Below, one piece after another: positions 6,501 to 13,052 of a stretch of DNA of 14,317 nt. The position numbers were made by a program, and so were the translations under genes. Position 1 is the first letter of the stretch, and every line of letters starts with the position of its first letter. The stretch covers positions 1-14,317 of the forward strand of contig CAJUKA010000098.1 in the NCBI GenBank assembly GCA_910586585.1. The letters run 5' to 3'. Below the pieces are notes generated by a model. That model saw only the letters and a list, made by a program, of their open reading frames with translations, was not told where the DNA came from and ran no database searches. Origin of the DNA: an uncultured Lachnospiraceae bacterium. Lineage in GTDB: Bacteria > Bacillota > Clostridia > Lachnospirales > Lachnospiraceae.

Positions 6501-8946
6501 GGTTTCTATCAAGGCAACACCGACAGACGGCGGCAAGAATACAGCCAAGACGCTCAAGGTGACCATTGCGTATGATAAGTTCACGGATATGAACTATGAG
6601 ATTGGAGCTGGAAATCTTCCGCTTGAGAAAACAAGTGCGGACAACTACAGCTATAAGGCAAAGACTGTGCCAACATTTACATTGGATGTATATGATGGTA
6701 AAGAGCGTGCTTATCAGTCATATTATAATTACAGTATTAAAGTAACAGGCGGTATAATTTGGAGTGCAAATTCTGAAACTAAGATTCTTCCAACAGCAAA
6801 AGAAACCAAAGTTACTTTGAAGGATACCAGCAAAGGCGGAAAGACAATTACCATTAAGCTGACAAATGATGAGTTTGCAGCAGAGAAAGCACCAGCAGCA
6901 TCAACAAAAAATAAACTTTATTATGGATTGTACGAAACCCATAAGAATGGTAATGGAATTGGCAATTCCAGACCTTCAGAAAAGGAACAGAAACTGACAT
7001 TTACCGTAAAAGGCAAACAGTATGAGTATGTAAATGTGACTGCAAACGGCTATGACTGGAATAACTTCATTCTTTCGCAGCCAGTTGAAATCAAAGATGG
7101 TATGTTTGAGTTGAAGACAAAGAATGTGGATGTGCCTGGAAATACTAAAAAACCAATGGCAGTAAAATATACATTAGTATATGGCCATAAGGACAGCGAG
7201 GGTAACTTTATTCCAGAAACAAAGCCTGCAACAATCAGTGTGAAGGCAGTCAAAGCAGCAGCATTCAAGCCAGTAACAAGCTATACAATCAATGCAGCAA
7301 ACAGCAAGAGCGTAGCGCTTTCTGGCAAACCGGCAGAAGTACCAGTAGCATTCAGCTATTTACAGAATGGTAATGTGGGCGGACAGCCAAACAAATTCCG
7401 TGATCTGTTTGAGTTAAAGGATGGCATTCTGACCTTAAAGGTTCTGCCAAGTGACGCACAGTTTGCAACACTGACAGCGAAGAAGGATGCAGACGGCAAG
7501 AAACAGGATAACCTCTTTGGATATGTGACATACAAGTACTACAATACAGAGGGTGTAGCTGTTGAAAAGACAGTTAAGATTACGGTTAAGATCAACGAGA
7601 AACAGGTTGCTTACAAGGCAGACGCAGTAAGTGTACTGACAAACACAGAAGTAACAACAACGATCAGGCAGGGAACCACTCCAGTAGCAATTTCTGCAGC
7701 AGCAGGAGAACTCAAGTCCGGCACTGAGGGATGGAGCGTGACAACAACAGCAGACAATGCAGCAGATGGTATCGTTACATTGAAGTATACGGGAGCTGGA
7801 AAGGGCAGCCAGAAGGTAAAATTGGAGTTTATCACAGCAGATTCTGCAAATGTTGGAAAGGGTGTATTCAGCACTGTTACAGTGAGCGCGAAGGTATTTG
7901 ACCCGACGGACACCAAGGCAAAGAAGATTGCACCAAAGAATGTGACAATTGATCTCAACAGCAGCAAGGCAGAACAAAGCTATGCAAACAATGTAGGAAC
8001 CTACAAGCTTGCAATGAATAATACTTATACAAAACAGGCAACAGGTGTAGAAGTAACTGGTATGGCAGTAGAGGATACAACAGGCAATTTGGCAGGTATT
8101 CGCGTGGCATACACACCAGCAACACAGGCAGCAGCAGAAAAGGTTGAGTTCTCAGTAGACACAACAACAAAGAACCTTGATAAGAAGGGAAATATCACAG
8201 TACCTGTAAAGGTTACTTTTGCAAACAATGCAGAACCTGAGATACTGAGCTTCAAACTTGTGACACCAAAGCCACTGCCAACGCAGGCAACTGTAACAGA
8301 GAAGGTTAACAGCTATCTGGCAAACTTCCATCGTACAGGAGATACTGCAACAGAACAAGCCGCAGATCAGAAAACGATTACAGATGCACTCAATGGTACA
8401 GCAGATAAACAGGGTATTATTGACGGGGTAACAGGCATTACAGCAGCCGTAAAGGCAGAATACAAGGCAGCAGTGGAGGCAGTAGGAGATACACCAGCTG
8501 CGCCAGCATCATATACGGTTGAAGTAACACTGACTGTTCCAGGAGCAGCAGAGCCAGTGAAACTGCCAACAGTAAATGTAAAAGAACCATTACAGGATCT
8601 TGCTGCAGCAAAAGCAGCAGTAGAAAAACTTGTTGAGAACATCGTAGGAACAAAGACGGAAACAGAGACAGATAAAAAGCTTGCAGCGGAATTGAATACA
8701 GAAATGGCTTTGAGAGCTTATCTTAAGACAGCGATCAAGAACAGTGAAATCGGACTTGAGATAAGTGAATATGAATACAAAGCGCCTGTAGATGGTGATG
8801 AAAAGCATAACGCAGGTAAAGAGGGAGAACTTCGCTTTACATGCAAACTGTTTACACAAACAGGAGAAGAGGAATTAGGAACTAAAACAGTTACAATTCC
8901 GGCAAAAGCATATACATCATCAACAACAACCAAAGCAAAAAAATAA
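586..8946 (+). CDS. Giant secreted multi-domain surface protein (adhesin-like), function unknown
   Basis: A 2786-residue protein. The start at 586 is supported by a purine-rich ribosome site (AAGGGAG at 571-577) and an immediate signal peptide: basic N-terminus, hydrophobic core LLAAAMVAG near residues 19-27, and an AHA cleavage site after residue 38. There is no lipobox. Residues 39-157 are a low-complexity Glu/Ser/Thr stalk. Residues about 158-267 look like a bacterial Ig-like (Big) domain. Beta modules follow in which a TFTV-x-V strand is reused at residues about 320, 519, 840, 1042 and 1143, three times followed by a Gly-Tyr-Glu or related turn. An FN3-like module lies near 1550-1657. Further beta modules run to about 2560, and two related helix-then-strand modules lie at about 2565-2668 and 2669-2780. 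The C-terminus (STTTKAKK) has no LPxTG, transmembrane segment, SLH or choline-binding repeat, so the means of attachment is not visible. Codon use is dominated by GCA, ACA and GTA. A role in adhesion or as a surface coat is inference from architecture only. Single-gene unit, with a terminator at 9001-9042. Confidence 0.9.
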   Translation: MKKARSQKLKKFNKVLSVLLAAAMVAGSVPDVSLVAHATEAETEAAEEKTSLEEVGFLSEENADAADAVSENTSEEVSTAEEQQSSEEAVPTEEEVSEEAVSTQEASSTEENKESEATSTENTEAVSTESVSTEASEDNTAGEEEVTADESIAPEAGETATVAIAPAAATVEKGATQEFTATVTIPGTGDGGSTEGAAREGETVTWTVEGATDSSGTKIEAATDNANKATLTVSASETAATLTVKATYGEGDTAVFATATVTVTEPAQTETKHNVTPTFTLATAEAKGITGVTYSIDTDPAVTGTAVTGTAIEVLANKTITFTITVSEGYELTAPADAVPSETAANTYTYAIANVNEAKTVAFTAAEKQIKIFADDTNLSGATLSFTTGTVEGSTSPWTVKKGDDGAIIVPEFTVSVTGNTQEVDKVQYTVGTSTVKKNAAATTADGTTKYTIPAADITGDVTIYVTLKYKPQEVTFVYQYDDASNTAITEGVSVSPVNGGFTKDAENKYYTVDKKDLAFNVTIDASKVQGKIEEVTCTGGASDVRATASKAYVITNKNNEISGPVTVTIKVSKKYKVTVPAGITIQYALQSDVETKGFSALPADKMLPAGSYYFTVDAGDKAVKAVTYKEADAAEGETGTPAIDSIQAGYKAYAVTIADKDINLAVETEDAANAKTVAITKTGEGIEGIYYLLKDSEGETAFDAAAFTKITGTNLVLTQEEAGEKLYIYAKLNENYTTKAVMVNNAAATISDKAYLVPLDGAAPYSFSIETKPVEVAYTFKAFKTDATADIMKAGTKIVIKPDNIVAVGDATTAPTADTEITTETATDTVVKVNKGKKITFTVSVKEGYEATVTGANKRVKDGKTYYEITANSPAEGATNEVSVVVTAVTAPTITKAVNNDITKYEEKIDGKPQDTPVTSVPYGSSYEFSVKEIAANKAVDYVLYSEDAASADDENATWKELQSPYKFEKVTKNLTIKIVTKLDTAKVNAFSFAYNVNEVTVAVTKPTALLDKKGTELTGITDYNDTFYAIAPTAPAVDKLTFTVTPKAGLKAAVTGATAVKDADGKDTNTYEVDLAAGTVKAVTIATSVDTEAATTDQYVKITNNYDENAVVEVAGLTEEDEVAVTETSKTYLIKKDKKEVTFTVTVPKFEKLDKENNTIADNTAVYFVKEEASADKKHTVYTFKIVLAAITGTTENAPKTITVSSNDFEPNSAVLTIPEEHSNVLTESNAGSDYLIGTRIIIQVDEGFNLFQQTAENEKTGEITWTPCKLDVYGKYAFTIEEDTIFDVKSGEEAAEESDYVVSYVEKLIDDYGDPMDGKSGAYDGTPIDITKNAVYELTAVTKDTSVRAATSVANFTDVECYASDESEIKSTAKAEGEEGSKNKVKVNLSAEDAGKEIHVALYTDVEVKAGEEGSQTVVEVKEHVWVGTVVFAVAPNAASAVVTSSTLTFKQNTVKMDALTTADFDVVFTPSNVTLADYDVTVAPVSGTNPVTTKAEYKVTETDGKKQAVISVTAAETKEKAKVSVIKKGAESALCTFVVETVLPSVKLVSVESPAQTENTISLAMTADKSVGSDNVYYEIATTTGTTTTVKYVKKEAERQAYQIPGLTASTKYTVAVRLVISKTDLSTQTSVVENKNLVAYSAAKKVTATTKASQYYEDKLSVTKKTTTLYTGQDNVLAAVVKFSKNTSKVENVHIKRVLNSDGTVASGISVENNDQNNVLDLNGGYGVYLNVDDNVALGKYTVEIEADSVPKASEADLENGQYSMYRATATLPITVVAGINNIDVARDVKIAKIGKNVTYTFKPVGYINQYKNGNYIKAKSQKFTYELDLEDLSDIQKKNVLDNITLKNNKLTVKNSFVVGNDPADNAFYVKIRANDFSGNDECAKVKVEITDAALTISDMYLVDSMGKRLGSSISKSEASSARLVIEDASGEDISKYMNVTPANKLAKNKSNGSYYFIYNAIKPGVVSIKATPTDGGKNTAKTLKVTIAYDKFTDMNYEIGAGNLPLEKTSADNYSYKAKTVPTFTLDVYDGKERAYQSYYNYSIKVTGGIIWSANSETKILPTAKETKVTLKDTSKGGKTITIKLTNDEFAAEKAPAASTKNKLYYGLYETHKNGNGIGNSRPSEKEQKLTFTVKGKQYEYVNVTANGYDWNNFILSQPVEIKDGMFELKTKNVDVPGNTKKPMAVKYTLVYGHKDSEGNFIPETKPATISVKAVKAAAFKPVTSYTINAANSKSVALSGKPAEVPVAFSYLQNGNVGGQPNKFRDLFELKDGILTLKVLPSDAQFATLTAKKDADGKKQDNLFGYVTYKYYNTEGVAVEKTVKITVKINEKQVAYKADAVSVLTNTEVTTTIRQGTTPVAISAAAGELKSGTEGWSVTTTADNAADGIVTLKYTGAGKGSQKVKLEFITADSANVGKGVFSTVTVSAKVFDPTDTKAKKIAPKNVTIDLNSSKAEQSYANNVGTYKLAMNNTYTKQATGVEVTGMAVEDTTGNLAGIRVAYTPATQAAAEKVEFSVDTTTKNLDKKGNITVPVKVTFANNAEPEILSFKLVTPKPLPTQATVTEKVNSYLANFHRTGDTATEQAADQKTITDALNGTADKQGIIDGVTGITAAVKAEYKAAVEAVGDTPAAPASYTVEVTLTVPGAAEPVKLPTVNVKEPLQDLAAAKAAVEKLVENIVGTKTETETDKKLAAELNTEMALRAYLKTAIKNSEIGLEISEYEYKAPVDGDEKHNAGKEGELRFTCKLFTQTGEEELGTKTVTIPAKAYTSSTTTKAKK

Positions 8947-9000
8947 AGGACTGTCAGGAAAACCAGATGGACCTTGTATAGCCCTTTGAAGTAAAACAAA

Positions 9001-9042
9001 AGCAGTCTTGCAGGAATAAACATTCCTGCAAGGCTGCTTTTT
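9001..9042 (+). terminator. Strong intrinsic terminator after the giant gene
   Basis: Bases 9001-9017 pair with 9022-9038 over 17 bp (one G-T wobble) around an AAAC loop, followed by T38-T42. It begins 55 bases after the stop codon at 8946 and ends exactly where the two-hairpin repeat (copy A) begins. Confidence 0.92.
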
Positions 9043-9043
9043 A

Positions 9044-9136
9044 TGCACAGGGGCACGTAAGGAATTTAGCAGCTTTGCTGCACGTGCCCCGCGCGGCGAG
9101 TAGAAAGAAGATGAATCTTTCTTACTCGATTGCACA
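9044..9136 (+). repeat. Two-hairpin intergenic element, copy A (93 bp)
   Basis: It is bounded by TGCACA at 9044-9049 and 9131-9136. Hairpin 1: GGGGCACGT (9050-9058) pairs with ACGTGCCCC (9082-9090), enclosing GCAGC/GCTGC (9069-9073 with 9077-9081). A GCGCG-type linker follows. Hairpin 2: 9097-9108 pairs with 9116-9128 with one bulged T. Copy B at 9717-9809 has the same length, borders, linker and hairpin order but different stem sequences. No open frame or transposase is present. It is probably a non-autonomous (REP- or MITE-like) intergenic repeat. Unlike duplicated target sites, the TGCACA borders are the same in both copies, so they belong to the element. Confidence 0.8.
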
Positions 9137-9364
9137 CGAACTTGCTATATTTTACCAATAAGTGAGAGGCGTACTTTCTTTTTGAACTAATATATAATAC
9201 ACTGTTTCCAAACAGTATTTTGTGTATGCGGGGGACAGTATGCATTTGCACTAACATTAATACCAATGATTTATTAGATTCCATTGACGAACTGGCCGAA
9301 TAATGGGATGGCAATTAGAGAGTATCTGTTCATGCGTTTATTCTGATTCTGACTGTTTCTATTC
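9137..9364. other. Intergenic stretch without a convincing gene
   Basis: AT-rich DNA between repeat copy A and the ileS promoter. It holds a perfect 7-bp inverted repeat, ACTGTTT (9201-9207) with AAACAGT (9210-9216), and a 25-codon frame at 9226-9303 whose tail reads DLLDSIDELAE. That frame has no ribosome site and no recognised family, and could be a decayed gene remnant. A minus-strand frame here (9066-9314) overlaps the repeat and resembles nothing known. I see no functional assignment. Confidence 0.5.
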
Positions 9365-9394
9365 TTGACAAGTCAGATAAATCATGGTTATAAT
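9365..9394 (+). promoter_or_regulatory. Sigma-A promoter of the T-box/ileS unit
   Basis: A perfect TTGACA (9365-9370) and a perfect TATAAT (9389-9394) are separated by 18 bases. Transcription would start around 9401, about 30 bases before the first T-box stem. It is the strongest promoter-like sequence in the window. Confidence 0.88.
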
Positions 9395-9427
9395 ACAATA
9401 TGCAAATGAATTGTATTTATACAAGTA

Positions 9428-9715
9428 TAAAAGCGATGACGAAGACAGTACATAATCTAGGAAAGCCACAGAGAGCCGGAGGAGGTGAGATCCGGTACGA
9501 GTATGAGATTGTGGAAAATCACTTCTGAGCTGCAGGCTGAAATGTTTTTACAGAGTAGGTTCTGACGTATTTTCCTTCGTTACAGGAAACGTGTATAAAA
9601 GTCTTTGTGCCTATTTTCTGAATGGAAGATTGTAGGGGCGAGATGGAGTACGCTGTATTTAGGTGGTATAACGATGATAAGGCTCTCGTCCTATTTACAG
9701 GATGAGAGCCTTTTT
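9428..9715 (+). promoter_or_regulatory. T-box riboswitch sensing tRNA-Ile, controlling ileS
   Basis: A leader RNA that binds uncharged tRNA and switches transcription of the downstream synthetase gene. Stem I begins near 9431. The AGTA bulge (9447-9450) lies opposite the specifier region, an AGAGAGCC segment starts at 9470, and a distal hairpin pairs CCGGA (9476-9480) with TCCGG (9491-9495). The specifier is read as ATC at 9518-9520, followed by the customary purine, matching tRNA-Ile (GAU anticodon). The T-box proper is at 9661-9674. In the antiterminator TAGG (9660-9663) pairs with CCTA (9690-9693), and ACGA (9671-9674) pairs with TCGT (9686-9689). This leaves a bulge starting TGGT (9664-9667), which can pair with the ACCA end of tRNA-Ile. 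That structure uses the 5' arm of the terminator at 9681-9710, so the two are mutually exclusive. Confidence 0.93.
9681..9715 (+). terminator. Terminator of the T-box riboswitch
   Basis: GGCTCTCGTCCT (9681-9692) pairs with AGGATGAGAGCC (9699-9710) over 12 bp with one G-T wobble, followed by five T's (9711-9715). It should form when tRNA-Ile is charged, ending transcription before ileS. Its 5' arm is shared with the antiterminator. Confidence 0.93.
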
Positions 9716-9716
9716 A

Positions 9717-9809
9717 TGCACACGGGCGTCCAAAGGAAAAATGTCAGCAGAAGCTGACGGACGCTCGGCGCGCGAGTAGGGAAAGGAAGCTTCCCTACTT
9801 GATTGCACA
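9717..9809 (+). repeat. Two-hairpin intergenic element, copy B (93 bp)
   Basis: It is bounded by TGCACA at 9717-9722 and 9804-9809. Hairpin 1: GGGCGTCC (9724-9731) pairs with GGACGCTC (9759-9766), enclosing GTCAGC/GCTGAC (9743-9748 with 9753-9758). Hairpin 2: 9773-9783 pairs with 9791-9801. The stems differ from copy A but pairing is kept. GGACGC recurs just outside the right border (9811-9816), so the left arm of hairpin 1 has two possible partners. The element lies between the T-box terminator and the ileS ribosome site, and would be part of every read-through ileS mRNA. Confidence 0.8.
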
Positions 9810-9845
9810 CGGACGCGAAGAGGAACTATGCAGCAAAATTATTAA

Positions 9846-9853
9846 AAGGAGGT
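9846..9853 (+). promoter_or_regulatory. Ribosome binding site that fixes the ileS start
   Basis: AAGGAGGT lies six bases ahead of the ATG at 9859. The reading frame is open further upstream to a TTG at 9799, but that codon lies inside repeat copy B and has no ribosome site. The 20 extra residues would also precede the normal IleRS N-terminus (MYNKVDTNLNFV). Confidence 0.92.
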
Positions 9854-9858
9854 TAAAA

Positions 9859-12800
9859 ATGTATAATAAGGTAGACACAAATTTAAACTTTGTGGACAGA
9901 GAAAAAAATGTAGAGAAATTTTGGAAGGACAATGATATTTTCCGTAAAAGCATGGAAAACCGCAAGGAAGGCGAAACATATACATTCTATGATGGACCGC
10001 CGACTGCAAATGGAAAGCCGCATATTGGACATGTGCTTACGCGGGTTATCAAAGATATGATACCGCGATATAGGACGATGAAAGGGTACATGGTTCCCAG
10101 AAAAGCAGGCTGGGATACCCATGGACTTCCTGTAGAGCTTGAGGTAGAAAAGCTTCTTGGTTTAAATGGCAAGGAACAAATTGAAGAATATGGTATGGAA
10201 CCCTTTATCAAAAAATGCAAAGAGTCTGTATGGAAGTATAAGGGGATGTGGGAAGACTTCTCCGGAACTGTCGGATTCTGGGCTGATATGGATGATCCTT
10301 ATGTGACCTATCATGATGATTTTATTGAGTCAGAGTGGTGGGCATTGAAGGAGATTTGGAACAAAAAGCTGTTGTATAAAGGATTTAAAATTGTGCCCTA
10401 CTGCCCACGCTGCGGAACTCCGCTGTCCTCACAGGAGGTTGCGCAGGGATACAAGACAGTGAAAGAACGCTCTGCGGTAGTGCGCTTTAAGGTGGTTGGA
10501 GAAGATGCATATTTCCTTGCTTGGACGACAACACCTTGGACACTTCCTTCAAACGTGGCACTCTGTGTCAATCCAGAGGAATCTTACTGTAAGGTAAAAG
10601 CTGTGGACGGCTATACGTACTATATGGCGGAGGCGCTCTTGGACAAGGTGCTTGGGAAGCTTGTGGAAGAAGAAGGGGCAAAAGCTTATGAAATTTTGGA
10701 GACTTACAAAGGTACAGATTTAGAACGAAAGGCGTATGAGCCGCTGTTTGACTTTGCAGCAGGAATTATTGAAAAACAGCGCAAAACAGCACATTTTATC
10801 ACATGTGACAACTACGTTACCATGACAGACGGTACTGGAATTGTTCATATTGCGCCTGCATTCGGTGAGGACGATGCCAATGTGGGAAGAAAATATGATT
10901 TGCCGTTTGTGCAGCTTGTGAATGGCAAAGGTGAGATGACAGAGGAAACGTCTTATGCTGGTGTTTTTGTGAAAAAAGCAGATCCGATGATATTAAAAGA
11001 TTTAGAAGAAAAGAAGCTTTTGTTCGATGCGCCGAAATTTGAACATGAATATCCGCACTGCTGGCGTTGTGACACACCGCTTATTTACTATGCACGTGAA
11101 TCCTGGTTTATTAAAATGACAGCAGTCAAGGAGGATTTGGTAAAGAATAACAATACTGTAAACTGGATTCCGGAGTCAATTGGCAAAGGGCGGTTTGGAG
11201 ACTGGCTTGAAAACATTCAGGACTGGGGCATTTCACGTAACCGCTACTGGGGAACACCGCTGAATGTGTGGGAATGTGAGTGTGGGCATCAGGAATGCAT
11301 CGGCAGCCGTAAAGAACTTGCAGAAAGAAGCAAAAATCCGGACGCTTCTCAGGTGGAACTTCACAGGCCATATATTGACGAAGTGACATTCCAATGTCCA
11401 GACTGCGGAGGGAAGATGCACAGAGTTCCAGAAGTAATTGACTGCTGGTTTGACTCTGGTGCGATGCCGTTTGCACAGCATCATTACCCATTTGAAAATA
11501 AAGATCTGTTTGAGCAGCAGTTTCCGGCACAGTTTATATCAGAAGCAGTCGATCAGACTCGTGGCTGGTTTTATTCATTGATGGCAGAATCAACACTTTT
11601 GTTTAACAAAGCGCCCTATGAAAATGTAATAGTACTTGGACATGTACAAGATGAAAATGGACAGAAAATGAGCAAGTCAAAAGGAAATGCAATTGATCCA
11701 TTTGAGGCTTTGGAGACCTATGGAGCAGATGCAATCCGATGGTATTTCTATATTAATTCTGCGCCATGGCTGCCAAACCGTTTTCATGGAAAAGCAGTGC
11801 AGGAAGGACAGCGCAAGTTTATGGGAACTTTGTGGAACACATATGCGTTTTTTGTTCTTTATGCAAATATTGATGCGTTTGATGCGACCCAATATATAAA
11901 CTATACTTCGTATAGTTCAGAATATGATAAACTTCCAGTCATGGATAAATGGCTTTTGTCAAAGCTGAATACAGTCGTTGGCGAGGTTGACGAGAATCTT
12001 GGAAACTACAGAATTCCAGAAGCGGCTAGAGCATTGCAGGAGTTTGTGGACGAGATGAGCAACTGGTATGTGAGACGCAGCCGTGAACGATTCTGGGCAA
12101 AGGGCATGGAGCAGGACAAAATTAATGCTTATATGACGCTTTATACAGCGCTTGTGACAATTGCAAAAGCCGCTGCACCAATGATTCCATTTATGACAGA
12201 AGATATTTATCGCAACTTGGTATGCAGCATTGACAAATCTGCACCAGAGAGCATTCATCTGTGTGACTTCCCGGCAGTTGATAAGAATCTGATTGATAAA
12301 CAGCTTGAAGCAGATATGGAGGCTGTGCTAAAGACAGTTGTGATGGGACGTGCTTGCAGAAATACGGCCAATATTAAAAACAGGCAGCCGATTAATACAA
12401 TGTTTATCAAAGCACCGTTTACATTGGATGCATTTTATCAAGAAATCATTGAGGATGAACTTAATGTTAAAAAAGTAGTGTTTACGGAGGATGTCAGAGA
12501 ATTTACAACCTATACGTTTAAACCGCAGTTAAAGACTGTTGGCCCGAAATATGGCAAACAGCTTGGCGGCATCAAAGAAATGCTTTCTGCCATTGACGGA
12601 AATGCTGCAATGGATGAACTAAAAGCAAATGGCTTTATTACTTTTGCGGTAAATGATACAGAAATAAAGCTTGCGGAGGAAGATTTGCTCATTGATATTT
12701 CCCAAAAAGAGGGATATGTGACAGAGGCGGATAATACGGTTACTGTGGTGCTGGATACAAACCTGACAGACGAATTGATTGAGGAAGGCTTTGTATATGA

Positions 12801-13038
12801 GGTTATCAGCAAAGTCCAGACCATGCGTAAAGATTCTGGGTTTGAAGTGATGGATCACATCAAAGTGTTTATCAGCGGCAACGATAGGGTTATGCAGGTG
12901 GTAGAGAAAAATGAAAAACCAATTGGTGAAAAAGTGCTTGCGAATGAATTTGTATACAATGCGGGCTGCGCTGCCAACTCGAAGGAATGGAATGTTAATG
13001 GTGAGACTGTTACTATCGGCGTAGAACGTATCAATTAA
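9859..13038 (+). CDS. ileS: Isoleucyl-tRNA synthetase, type 2 (eukaryote-like), 1059 aa
   Basis: Cytoplasmic class I synthetase that activates isoleucine with ATP and charges tRNA-Ile. The HIGH signature is intact at residues 55-58 and KMSKS at 603-607. The editing (CP1) domain carries WTTTPWTLPSN from residue 222 and a later GTGIVHIAPAFGEDD block. Cys pairs that may bind zinc are C182/C185, C401/C404 and C473/C475 with C513/C516. The anticodon-binding domain contains NWYVRRSRERFW (735-746). The length (about 1060 rather than about 930), this motif and the absence of a C-terminal Cys zinc finger point to the type-2 family, of which many members are less sensitive to mupirocin (family knowledge, not shown here). 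The start at 9859 is set by AAGGAGGT. Expression is controlled by the T-box at 9428-9715. The hydrolase gene follows after 14 bases. Confidence 0.96.
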   Translation: MYNKVDTNLNFVDREKNVEKFWKDNDIFRKSMENRKEGETYTFYDGPPTANGKPHIGHVLTRVIKDMIPRYRTMKGYMVPRKAGWDTHGLPVELEVEKLLGLNGKEQIEEYGMEPFIKKCKESVWKYKGMWEDFSGTVGFWADMDDPYVTYHDDFIESEWWALKEIWNKKLLYKGFKIVPYCPRCGTPLSSQEVAQGYKTVKERSAVVRFKVVGEDAYFLAWTTTPWTLPSNVALCVNPEESYCKVKAVDGYTYYMAEALLDKVLGKLVEEEGAKAYEILETYKGTDLERKAYEPLFDFAAGIIEKQRKTAHFITCDNYVTMTDGTGIVHIAPAFGEDDANVGRKYDLPFVQLVNGKGEMTEETSYAGVFVKKADPMILKDLEEKKLLFDAPKFEHEYPHCWRCDTPLIYYARESWFIKMTAVKEDLVKNNNTVNWIPESIGKGRFGDWLENIQDWGISRNRYWGTPLNVWECECGHQECIGSRKELAERSKNPDASQVELHRPYIDEVTFQCPDCGGKMHRVPEVIDCWFDSGAMPFAQHHYPFENKDLFEQQFPAQFISEAVDQTRGWFYSLMAESTLLFNKAPYENVIVLGHVQDENGQKMSKSKGNAIDPFEALETYGADAIRWYFYINSAPWLPNRFHGKAVQEGQRKFMGTLWNTYAFFVLYANIDAFDATQYINYTSYSSEYDKLPVMDKWLLSKLNTVVGEVDENLGNYRIPEAARALQEFVDEMSNWYVRRSRERFWAKGMEQDKINAYMTLYTALVTIAKAAAPMIPFMTEDIYRNLVCSIDKSAPESIHLCDFPAVDKNLIDKQLEADMEAVLKTVVMGRACRNTANIKNRQPINTMFIKAPFTLDAFYQEIIEDELNVKKVVFTEDVREFTTYTFKPQLKTVGPKYGKQLGGIKEMLSAIDGNAAMDELKANGFITFAVNDTEIKLAEEDLLIDISQKEGYVTEADNTVTVVLDTNLTDELIEEGFVYEVISKVQTMRKDSGFEVMDHIKVFISGNDRVMQVVEKNEKPIGEKVLANEFVYNAGCAANSKEWNVNGETVTIGVERIN

Positions 13039-13052
13039 GAAACGGTATTAAT

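Noticed and set aside
586..8946. Diversity-generating retroelement target or phase-variable gene
   Set aside because: No template repeat, reverse transcriptase, invertase or homopolymeric slippage tract was found in or beside the gene.
9066..9314. Minus-strand 82-codon frame after the giant gene
   Set aside because: Its C-terminal part is repeat copy A read backwards, and no ribosome site or family is seen.
9799..9858. Longer ileS start at TTG 9799
   Set aside because: The codon lies in repeat copy B, has no ribosome site, and would add 20 residues absent from normal IleRS N-termini. AAGGAGGT supports 9859.
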